From NCBI GenBank assembly GCA_044508215.1, contig JBIQID010000053.1, forward strand, positions 1 to 19,770: DNA of 19,770 nt. The letters are read 5' to 3'. The notes beneath the pieces were generated by a model. The model was not told the DNA's origin and did no database searches. It worked only from the letters and a program-made list of their open reading frames with translations. Positions within the stretch are counted from its first letter, which is position 1, and each line of letters starts with the position of its first letter. This DNA comes from JAEZFI01 sp044508215 (lineage in GTDB: Bacteria; Actinomycetota; Acidimicrobiia; Acidimicrobiales; Microtrichaceae). Position numbers and translations under genes: made by a program. Below, piece by piece: positions 13,646 through 18,810 of this stretch.

Positions 13646-13694
13646 TCAACCATCCCCTCGGTGGAGCGAGCGGGGCGGCCAGGGGGAGGACGAC

Positions 13695-14897
13695 ATGCGA
13701 CGGTTTCTCAGCGCCACGGTCCGTGGCGTCGCAGTGGTGATCCTGATGGTCGCGGCGACGGCCGCGGCCTGCCAGCCCCCTCCACCCCCACCTGCTCCCA
13801 CGTTGCCCACGGGGACCGGTGTGGCGTGGTGGAAGGACGCCGGCGGGACCATCGAGGACGTGCCGTTCGTGGGGCCCACCTACCAGCCTGCGTTCGAGCG
13901 CTTCGTCACGCTGGACGGCGCCACCACCGGGCCGACCCCGGTGACCGGGTTCTCGCCGTTCCCCGCCACGTTCTGGGGGGCGCTCGGGTTCAACCTGGGG
14001 GCGGAGACGCTGCCCGACGGCACGGCGATGTTCCCGTGGAACGGCTTCGCGGGCGAGGGCATCTCGGCTGCCACGACCCCGCTGTCGATCGAGGTCACGT
14101 TCCCCGGAGGGACCTGCTCCATCCCCGCCAGCACGGGGCTGCAGATCGGCGGGTTGACCCCGTCGCCAGACGGGTCGAAGGCGGCGTTCGTCGGCCGGGA
14201 CATCTCGGGTCCGGGTGGCTTCACGGTCGCGTGGGTCGACGTGCTGTCCCTCGAGCCAGGCGGCGACTGCCCGTCGATCGTCCGCTGGGACGTGGACTAC
14301 AGCCCCAGCCAGCCGGCCGACCACCCCACCTCAGGCCTCGTGGTCTGGGCACCGGATTCGTCCGCGATCCTCTATTCGATCTCGGAGGACTCGCCGGAAC
14401 AGTCGATCATGCGGCTCGACGCCGCCCCCGCAGCGACGCCCTCCACCGTGCTGGCCGCCACGATCGGGTGCTGGCTTCCGCTCGGCTGGTCGGTCGACGA
14501 CCGCGTGCTCGTGGCCTGCTACAACACGCCGACCAGCAACGAGATCGCCTCGACGCTCGAGACGATGTCGATCACCGGCGATTCGAGGAAGGTGGTGGAT
14601 GTCCAGAGGTCCGCTGCCATCACCGCGTCGACAGCGAGCTCGAACCTGTACCACTTCGGGTACTTCGTGCCCGGCACGACGACCATCGCCTACAGCGACG
14701 GGTCGCAGTCGTTCGACACCCCGAACGGCTCGGTGCCCCGGTTCCGGTTGAAGCTGCACGACGACGCCACCGGTGGCGAGGCGCCCTTGACCGGCACCGA
14801 CCCGCCGCTGAGCACGCACGAAGAGCCGCTGCTGTCGGACCCGAACACGACGGTGTCGATCCCGGACCTGGTCGTCGTCGAGTCGTTCGTCCGCTGA
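13695..14897 (+). CDS. Putative lipoprotein with beta-propeller-like (TolB/PD40) repeats
   Basis: A 400-residue exported protein of unknown function. Residues 1-26 are a lipoprotein signal peptide with lipobox A-A-A-C (Cys26). It is followed by a proline-rich linker (six consecutive Pro, then APTLP) that would hold the domain off the membrane. The mature part is beta-rich, with PD40/TolB-like strands such as 'SPDGSKAAFVG' near residue 157 and 'WAPDSSAILYS' near 218. Further repeats of this type are weak. A few Cys (for example 'GGTCSIP', 'GGDCPS', 'IGCWLP', 'VACYN') could form disulfides outside the cell. ATG 13695 is preceded by AGGGGGAGGA ending 4 nt before it, an excellent Shine-Dalgarno. 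It diverges from the aminotransferase operon. I see no enzyme motif. Confidence 0.85.
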   Translation: MRRFLSATVRGVAVVILMVAATAAACQPPPPPPAPTLPTGTGVAWWKDAGGTIEDVPFVGPTYQPAFERFVTLDGATTGPTPVTGFSPFPATFWGALGFNLGAETLPDGTAMFPWNGFAGEGISAATTPLSIEVTFPGGTCSIPASTGLQIGGLTPSPDGSKAAFVGRDISGPGGFTVAWVDVLSLEPGGDCPSIVRWDVDYSPSQPADHPTSGLVVWAPDSSAILYSISEDSPEQSIMRLDAAPAATPSTVLAATIGCWLPLGWSVDDRVLVACYNTPTSNEIASTLETMSITGDSRKVVDVQRSAAITASTASSNLYHFGYFVPGTTTIAYSDGSQSFDTPNGSVPRFRLKLHDDATGGEAPLTGTDPPLSTHEEPLLSDPNTTVSIPDLVVVESFVR

Positions 14898-14907
14898 CGG
14901 GGGTCGC

Positions 14908-15399
14908 TCAGGCGGCCGCGCCGAGGCGGCGGCTGATGTCAGCGCAGTCCTCGCACACCGCTTCGGGGATCACGCCCACCTTCATCAGCCGGGCGAAGAT
15001 CCAGCACCCGAGGCAGAACCCGAGCGCCGACTCGAGCGTGGCGGCGACCAGGATCATGGCGACGAACACGTTGGCCGCCACGGTCGAACCGGCGAGCCAC
15101 GACACCACGGCCGCGAGCGAGAGGGTGGCGCCGATCCCCTGGGCGAACCGCTTCGGTGCACCCGGCGTGGGGCGGTCGGGAAGGCCGAGGCCGGGCACGA
15201 CGACGCGCGTGGCGAGCTGTCCGAGGGGGCTCAGCGTGGGGCCGGTGAGGACACGAGCCACGAAGCCGTAGGCGAGCGCCACGAGGAGCCAGTGCCAGCC
15301 GGTGAGGAGGATGGTGGCGCAGAGGAGCACGACACCGGCGGCGACGGTCCGCGCAGCGAGCTCGTTGACGGTCCGAGGGAAGGAGAAGACCTCGCGCAT
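14908..15399 (-). CDS. DUF4395 membrane protein with two CxxC pairs
   Basis: A 163-residue integral membrane protein of the DUF4395 family. Hydrophobic segments lie at about residues 19-50 (one or two helices, as a hairpin) and 89-127 (two helices). The family loop 'GPTLSPLGQLATR' (53-65) and 'GAPKRFAQGIG' (80-90) lie between them. Cys129-x-x-Cys132 ('FCLGCWIF') at the end of the last helix and Cys149-x-x-Cys152 ('VCEDC') in the C-terminal tail suggest a thiol or metal role. Family members often lie near sulfur-transfer or redox genes, but none is adjacent here. The function is unknown. I chose ATG 15399 because TACGAT lies 7 nt upstream; the ATG nine bases earlier overlaps that -10 box. Confidence 0.92.
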   Translation of the reverse strand: MREVFSFPRTVNELAARTVAAGVVLLCATILLTGWHWLLVALAYGFVARVLTGPTLSPLGQLATRVVVPGLGLPDRPTPGAPKRFAQGIGATLSLAAVVSWLAGSTVAANVFVAMILVAATLESALGFCLGCWIFARLMKVGVIPEAVCEDCADISRRLGAAA

Positions 15400-15406
15400 G
15401 CCGCTC

Positions 15407-15434
15407 ATCGTACCTGCAATTCCCGACCAAACAA
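15407..15434 (-). promoter_or_regulatory. Predicted promoter TTGTTT-N16-TACGAT for the DUF4395 gene (leaderless)
   Basis: On the minus strand TTGTTT (15429-15434) and TACGAT (15407-15412) are 16 nt apart. TACGAT ends 7 nt before the ATG at 15399, so the mRNA would start at or next to the start codon. There is no Shine-Dalgarno. Confidence 0.6.
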
Positions 15435-15446
15435 CTCGGGTATTGC
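15416..15446. repeat. 31-bp inverted repeat across the DUF4395 promoter
   Basis: Arms GCAATTCCCGA (15416-15426) and TCGGGTATTGC (15436-15446) pair at 10 of 11 positions around the 9-nt centre CCAAACAAC. The centre contains the predicted -35 box and one arm lies in the -35/-10 spacer. It is AT-richer than its surroundings. It may be an operator for the DUF4395 gene, or the terminator hairpin of the upstream zinc-ribbon gene, whose stop is 43 bp away. There is no U-tract. Confidence 0.6.
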
Positions 15447-15488
15447 TCACGCTGCGTCGCTCGCGCCCGCCCCGTGGGGAGCTCGGGC

Positions 15489-15833
15489 TCAGGCGGTGGG
15501 CGGCAGGAGGGCCGTGACCGCGTCGATCCCGGCCAGGGCCTCGGCGAAGGCGACCAGCTCGCGGTGCGTGACCGGCTCGCTGGGGGCGTCCACCTCGATC
15601 CGCTCGGCGGGCGCGACCCACGCCTGGGTCGGGACGTCGCACGTGAGGAGCAGGAGGTGCTCCCCCGGCGCCGTGTGGTGGACGAAGCGACCACCGCACG
15701 CCGGGCATCGCACGGAGAGCCACGAACGCGTGTCGTCGCCGGTGGACCAGAGGGTCACGCCGTCGAGCGGCAGGCTGACGGGACCGCAGTCGGGGCAAGG
15801 GACCGTCAGCTCGATCGGTGGTGCATCGGCCAT
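15489..15833 (-). CDS. Small zinc-ribbon protein, conserved hypothetical
   Basis: A 114-residue protein of unknown function. Two CPxC knuckles, Cys13/Cys16 ('VPCPDCGP') and Cys43/Cys46 ('VRCPACGG'), are 26 residues apart and would bind one zinc as a zinc ribbon. The segment between them, 'VSLPLDGVTLWSTGDDTRSWLS', looks like the beta-hairpins of such a ribbon. The C-terminal half (about 75-114) is acidic and helical. Similar actinobacterial hypothetical proteins share the N-terminal 'CPDCGPV-LPL' pattern, from memory and unverified. ATG 15833 has AAGGAGG 4 nt upstream, one of the best ribosome sites in the window. It diverges from the HisN-like gene. Confidence 0.85.
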   Translation of the reverse strand: MADAPPIELTVPCPDCGPVSLPLDGVTLWSTGDDTRSWLSVRCPACGGRFVHHTAPGEHLLLLTCDVPTQAWVAPAERIEVDAPSEPVTHRELVAFAEALAGIDAVTALLPPTA

Positions 15834-15897
15834 GTTCCTCCTTCGGCCCGCGCGGCCCCACGTTGAGCGCGATGAGGGAGGCTCTCGCCTGCTGCCG

Positions 15898-15903
15898 CAG
15901 AAT
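15898..15903 (+). promoter_or_regulatory. Candidate -10 box CAGAAT, leaderless start of hisN-like gene
   Basis: CAGAAT lies 7 nt before the GTG at 15911, and no Shine-Dalgarno is present near that codon. As at the DUF4395 gene, the box overlaps an upstream in-frame ATG, which argues for the later start. Confidence 0.4.
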
Positions 15904-15910
15904 GTCCGGT

Positions 15911-16693
15911 GTGAACGCGCACGACGTCCCCCCTGCCGACCGGGCGCTCCTCGAAGCGGCCACCGAGATCTGCCTGGAGGCGGGCCGGTTCACCCTCGAG
16001 CACTTCCGTGACGTCGAGCTGAGGGTCGACCACAAGGGCGACGGCACACCGGTCACCGAGGCCGACCTCGGCGCCGAGCGGCTGGTCCGCGAACGGATCG
16101 CCGAGCTGTACCCCGACGACACGATCCTCGGCGAGGAGGAGGAGACGTTCGAGGGCACGAGCAGCCGGCGTTGGGTGGTCGACCCGATCGACGGCACCTA
16201 CACGTTCACGTGCGGTGTCCCGCTGTACTGCAACCTCCTGTACGTCGAGGACGAGCACGGGCCCGCCGTGGGCGTCATCAACGTGCCCGCCATCGGCGAG
16301 GTCTGCGCCGCCGGCCGCGGCCTGGGCGCCACCCTCAACGGCGTGCCGTGCCACGTCTCGGACCGGACCGAGCTGCAGGGCGCCCTGCTCACCACGTCCG
16401 GCTTCGACCACTGGGACCCCGACGTCCTCGCCCGGGTCCAGGCGTCGGGCATCCGCATGCGGACCTGGGGCGACGGCTTCGGCTACGTGCTGGTGGCCTC
16501 CGGGCGAGCCGAGGTGATGGTCGATCCGGAGATCAGCGTCTGGGACATCGCCCCGTGCCGCGTCATCTTGCCCGAGGCGGGCGGCAGCGCGACGTCGTTC
16601 GCCGGCGTGGACGCGCTGGAGGTCCCCGACTTCGTCGCCACCAACGGGCACCTGCACGACGAGGTGCTCGGGATCCTCAACGGCACGGCATGA
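15911..16693 (+). CDS. hisN: Inositol-monophosphatase family protein, HisN-type histidinol-phosphatase-like
   Basis: A 260-residue lithium-sensitive-type phosphatase. The metal-site motifs are in order: 'GDGTPVTEADLGAE', 'ILGEEEE' and 'WVVDPIDGTYTF' in the N-terminal half, then 'SVWDIAPCRVILPEAGG' near the C-terminus. The segment 'WGDGFGYVLVASGRAEVMVDP' and 'GVPLYCNLLYVE' fit the actinobacterial HisN (histidinol-phosphate phosphatase) branch better than inositol monophosphatase. No other his gene is in the window, and 'DGTYTF' replaces the commoner 'DGTKSF', so specificity is uncertain. GTG 15911 was chosen because CAGAAT lies 7 nt upstream; ATG 15902 is in frame but overlaps that box. Its TGA overlaps the next gene's ATG (ATGA), so the two are coupled. 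Confidence 0.87.
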   Translation: MNAHDVPPADRALLEAATEICLEAGRFTLEHFRDVELRVDHKGDGTPVTEADLGAERLVRERIAELYPDDTILGEEEETFEGTSSRRWVVDPIDGTYTFTCGVPLYCNLLYVEDEHGPAVGVINVPAIGEVCAAGRGLGATLNGVPCHVSDRTELQGALLTTSGFDHWDPDVLARVQASGIRMRTWGDGFGYVLVASGRAEVMVDPEISVWDIAPCRVILPEAGGSATSFAGVDALEVPDFVATNGHLHDEVLGILNGTA

Positions 16694-17475
16694 GCGCTGG
16701 CGCGTTCGACCCCGCCGGCTGGATCACGGCCCTGCGGACGGACCGGCAACGCCTCGCGGCCCTGGAGGGCGCCGACCTCACGGCACGCGTGCCGGCGTGC
16801 CCCAAGTGGGACCTCGCCGAGCTGCTCGCCCACCTCGGCCTCGTGCACCGCATGGCCGGTCGGATGGCCGCCACGCCCCCGGGCGAGGAGGTCCCTCGCG
16901 CCACGGAGCGGCCGCCCGGCCCCCAGGAACGGTTGGAGTGGGTGCTCACCGGGCTCGACGCCCTCGTGGAGGCCTTGGACTCGGCCGACCTCGACCAGCC
17001 GTGCCGGCGCTGGGCGGGCGACACCACGATCGGGTGGTGGCTCCGCCGCCAGGCGCACGAGACGGCGATCCACCGCTGGGATGCCGAGGTGACAGCGGGG
17101 CGCGAGCCGTCGGGCCTGGACGGAAGGTTCGCTGCCGACGGCGTGGACGAGTGGCTGGAGCTGAACCTGGTCCGTGGGATCCCGATCCCCGACGACCTCC
17201 GGGGCAGCATCCACCTGCACGCCACCGACCTCGACGACGCCGCTTCCGACGCCGAGGGGGCGGAGGATCAGCCCGCGCTGGCCGGCGAGTGGGACATCCG
17301 GCTGGACGGCGGGCTCACCTGGGAGCACGCCCACCACAAGGGCGACGTGGCGCTCCGCGGCTCCCGCGAGCAGCTCCTGCTGGCGTGCTGGGGGCGAACC
17401 CCGCTCGAACGGCTCGAGGTGTTCGGTGACGCGGGGCTGTGGGAGCGGTTCCTCGCCGCTCTCCACGGCACCTGA
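16690..17475 (+). CDS. Maleylpyruvate isomerase family, mycothiol-dependent enzyme-like protein
   Basis: A 261-residue protein with the MDMPI/DinB-like N-terminal domain (about residues 8-150) and the C-terminal sterol-carrier-like domain (about 155-258). The likely zinc ligands are visible: a His in 'ELLAHLGLVHRMA' near residue 50, and the E-x3-H of 'QAHETAIHRWDAE' near 125. This matches the His/Glu/His set of mycothiol-dependent maleylpyruvate isomerase. Members use mycothiol or are uncharacterised; the substrate is not known here. A gentisate-dioxygenase-like bicupin lies about 7 kb away, and gentisate cleavage yields maleylpyruvate, but the two are far apart and unlinked. The ATG overlaps the previous TGA (ATGA), so translation is probably coupled to the phosphatase. 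Confidence 0.88.
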   Translation: MSAGAFDPAGWITALRTDRQRLAALEGADLTARVPACPKWDLAELLAHLGLVHRMAGRMAATPPGEEVPRATERPPGPQERLEWVLTGLDALVEALDSADLDQPCRRWAGDTTIGWWLRRQAHETAIHRWDAEVTAGREPSGLDGRFAADGVDEWLELNLVRGIPIPDDLRGSIHLHATDLDDAASDAEGAEDQPALAGEWDIRLDGGLTWEHAHHKGDVALRGSREQLLLACWGRTPLERLEVFGDAGLWERFLAALHGT

Positions 17476-17498
17476 CGAAGGGCTACCGAAAACCGAGA

Positions 17499-17539
17499 CG
17501 TCCTCCCTGGACCGACTCGGGGTCGATCCGGAGAGGACG
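17499..17539. terminator. Bidirectional hairpin between convergent genes
   Basis: CGTCCTC (17499-17505) pairs with GAGGACG (17533-17539). Inside it GGACCGAC (17509-17516) pairs with GTCGATCC (17522-17529) at seven of eight positions, around a 5-nt loop. It sits between the stops of the MDMPI-like gene (17475) and the sigma factor gene (17602), and can serve both strands. There is no T-tract. Confidence 0.7.
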
Positions 17540-17601
17540 CTTCGGGGCTTGGGGGACGAACGTGGGTCGGGCCACCGCGCGGGGCGGCCCGGAGGGTGGC
17601 G

Positions 17602-18477
17602 TCAGACGGACGCCATGAGGCTCTCGACGAGGCGCTCGTCTTCGAGCGACATGCCGTCCTCGATGCGGTCGGCCCAGCTCTGCCGGGAACCGATCGCGTC
17701 GGCGTAGTTGGCCCGGCGCTTCGCCTGGCGGCCCACGGGGGCCTCGACGTCGTCGTCGCGACCCTCGTACTGCGCCAGGATCCCGAGCTTCAGGGCGTCG
17801 AGCGCCTCGGTGCGCATCTGGCTCACCCGGCTCTCGGTCACGCCGAGGAACCGTGCCAGCTCCTGGCTGGTCTTGCCCTGCAGGAAGTAGCCGACGATCA
17901 CCAAGCGCTGCCGCTCGGGCAGGAGGGCGATGGCGTCACGGAGGTAGGCGTGCAGCTCACGCTCCTCGAGCTCCTGCGACGGCTCGACCGCCGTGGGGTC
18001 GGCGAGCACGTCGACCAGGGTCAGCTCCTCGTCGGGGGCGTCGGTGACGAGGTGCTCGAACGCGAGGACCACCGAGCGGAACAGGCGGTCCTGCAGGCGG
18101 TGCAGCTCTTCCTTCGACACGTCGAGGGCGGCAGCCATCTCGCCGAGCGAGGGCAGCCGGCCCAGCTGGTTGGCGAGGCGCTGCTCGACCACGTCCAGGC
18201 GGCGGGAGAGGGCCCGCACCGAGCGGGGGGCCCAGTCGGCGGCACGCACGGCGTCGAGGATGGCGCCCCGGATGCGCTGGGCGGCGAACCGCTGGAACGG
18301 GACGCCCTTCGCCTCGTCGTAGCGGCGGGCCGCCTCGACCAGCCCGAGGGCACCGGCACGGGCAAGCTCCTCACGCTCCACGTGGCGGGGGAAGTGGACC
18401 GCCACCTGGAACACGACGTGGTTGACCAGCTGCAGGTTGTCCTCGATCAGCTTCTGGATCTCGGCGGTCTCGCTCAC
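17602..18477 (-). CDS. FliA/WhiG-type RNA polymerase sigma factor with a C-terminal extension
   Basis: A 291-residue group 3 sigma factor. Region 2 spans about residues 8-83 ('LIEDNLQLVNHVVFQV', 'LGLVEAARRYDEAKGVPFQRFAAQRIRGAILD'). Region 3 spans about 84-165 ('RSVRALSRRLDVVEQRL', 'GRLPSLGEMAAALDVS'). Region 4 spans about 178-233 ('LPERQRLVIVGYFLQGKTSQELARFLGVTESRVSQM'). This is the FliA (flagellar)/WhiG (sporulation) architecture. No flagellar or sporulation gene is in the window, so its regulon is unknown. A 58-residue charged tail (234-291) extends past region 4; FliA is usually about 240 residues. GTG 18477 has AGGAGGAG upstream and a short hairpin immediately before that site. Its upstream region carries two FliA-like promoter motifs, suggesting autoregulation. 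Confidence 0.93.
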   Translation of the reverse strand: MSETAEIQKLIEDNLQLVNHVVFQVAVHFPRHVEREELARAGALGLVEAARRYDEAKGVPFQRFAAQRIRGAILDAVRAADWAPRSVRALSRRLDVVEQRLANQLGRLPSLGEMAAALDVSKEELHRLQDRLFRSVVLAFEHLVTDAPDEELTLVDVLADPTAVEPSQELEERELHAYLRDAIALLPERQRLVIVGYFLQGKTSQELARFLGVTESRVSQMRTEALDALKLGILAQYEGRDDDVEAPVGRQAKRRANYADAIGSRQSWADRIEDGMSLEDERLVESLMASV

Positions 18478-18653
18478 TGTGGTTCTCCTCCTGCACCGGT
18501 TGGTGACCGGTGTCTCGCCTCTGCGCTACGAGTCATCGACAGGTCCGGAGGAGAACTTGAGGGATTTTTTTCCACGACGAAGCAGGCCTTCCGTCCGGAG
18601 GGTGCGGCGGACGACAGGCCTTCGTCGATGTCCCAGCTGTTGGGGGTGTGCAT
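18474..18653 (-). CDS. Possible small ORF upstream of the sigma gene, with an A7 run that could shift its frame
   Basis: ATG 18653 opens 59 codons ending at TGA 18476-18474, which overlaps the sigma GTG as GTGA. Codons from the ATG to the A7 run (18565-18571) are strongly G/C-ending (only a few end in A), like real genes here; after the run this bias is lost. Adding one A would continue into a 42-residue product (ending 'SGPVDDS') that keeps more of the bias and stops at TAG 18528-18526. A long hairpin ends 3 nt before the run. There is no Shine-Dalgarno, and the ATG overlaps a promoter-like motif. I recognise no family. It may be non-coding leader. Confidence 0.25.
   Translation of the reverse strand: MHTPNSWDIDEGLSSAAPSGRKACFVVEKNPSSSPPDLSMTRSAEARHRSPTGAGGEPQ
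18494..18512 (-). promoter_or_regulatory. Hairpin immediately before the sigma gene's ribosome site
   Basis: CACCGGT (18494-18500) and ACCGGTG (18506-18512) are perfect 7-bp arms around 5 nt. In the sigma mRNA this stem ends one base before AGGAGGAG. It may influence ribosome access, or be an operator just downstream of the predicted transcription start. Confidence 0.45.
18534..18561 (-). promoter_or_regulatory. Candidate FliA-type promoter P1 (CTCAAG-N15-GTCGATG) of the sigma gene
   Basis: On the minus strand CTCAAG (18556-18561) and GTCGATG (18534-18540) are 15 nt apart. This resembles the sigma-28 consensus (E. coli TAAAG...GCCGATAA), and CTCA...GCCGA promoters are described for actinomycete FliA, as I recall. 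Transcription would start near 18526 and leave a leader of about 50 nt. A second copy lies 117 bp upstream. Confidence 0.6.
18575..18627. repeat. Long imperfect hairpin between the two FliA-like promoter motifs
   Basis: CGACGAAG (18575-18582) pairs with CTTCGTCG (18620-18627). After a CAG bulge GCCT pairs with AGGC, and after a 2x2 internal loop CGTCC (18592-18596) pairs with GGACG (18609-18613) around a 12-nt loop. About 17 pairs form in total. On the minus strand it is followed 3 nt later by A7, on the plus strand preceded by T7, so it is not an intrinsic terminator in either direction. Confidence 0.65.
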
Positions 18654-18678
18654 CGACACGGAGCGTGGCGATCTTGAG
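18651..18678 (-). promoter_or_regulatory. Second FliA-like promoter motif P2 (CTCAAG-N15-GTCGATG)
   Basis: CTCAAG (18673-18678) and GTCGATG (18651-18657) on the minus strand repeat the P1 motif with the same 15-nt spacing. The spacers and flanks are not alike, so this is not a simple duplication. A transcript from here would run through the hairpin and P1 into the sigma gene. Confidence 0.5.
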
Positions 18679-18711
18679 GCGAAACCTCACGAATCGTGAT
18701 GAACCACGCTC
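18661..18711. terminator. Nested inverted repeats downstream of the dehydrogenase gene
   Basis: GAGCGTGG (18661-18668) and CCACGCTC (18704-18711) are perfect 8-bp outer arms. Inside them TGAGG-cgaaa-CCTCA (18675-18689) forms a small hairpin, and TCACGA-a-TCGTGA (18687-18699) is an overlapping alternative palindrome. The structure may end transcripts of the upstream dehydrogenase gene, or hold operator sites around promoter P2, whose -35 lies within it. Confidence 0.5.
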
Positions 18712-18719
18712 ACGCAGCG

Positions 18720-18735
18720 CCCGGCGGACGCCGGG
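18720..18735. repeat. Perfect short hairpin CCCGGC-ggac-GCCGGG
   Basis: A 6-bp GC stem with a 4-nt loop lies 76 bp past the stop of the dehydrogenase gene, and may contribute to its transcription termination. The rest of 18736-18810 holds a short direct repeat (GGCCGAGC at two sites about 14 bp apart) and no gene that I can support. Confidence 0.4.
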
Positions 18736-18810
18736 TAGCGCAGCCGAAGAAGGCCGAGCAACGAGGCCGAGCCTGAGCGGAGCTGGCCCGGCTCAATCAG
18801 GAAGTGACGC

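Noticed and set aside
12435..13694. Upstream extension of the beta-propeller lipoprotein frame across the aminotransferase gene
   Set aside because: The real start at 13695 has an excellent Shine-Dalgarno and a lipoprotein signal peptide. The extension is antisense to the aminotransferase.
15818..15910. Longer N-terminus for the HisN-like protein from ATG 15818
   Set aside because: It would overlap the start and ribosome site of the divergent zinc-ribbon gene, and the added residues do not look family-like.
8536..17475. Bicupin and maleylpyruvate-isomerase-like gene as one gentisate pathway
   Set aside because: They are 7 kb apart in separate units with unrelated genes between them, and no fumarylpyruvate hydrolase is present. 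Shared pathway membership is not supported.
18565..18627. Hairpin plus T7/A7 run as an intrinsic terminator
   Set aside because: On the plus strand the T-run precedes the hairpin, and on the minus strand the hairpin is followed by A residues. Neither orientation gives a stem followed by U.
18534..18678. The two CTCAAG motifs as products of a simple segmental duplication
   Set aside because: Only the half-sites match; the 15-nt spacers and the flanks are unrelated, which fits two promoters better than a duplication.
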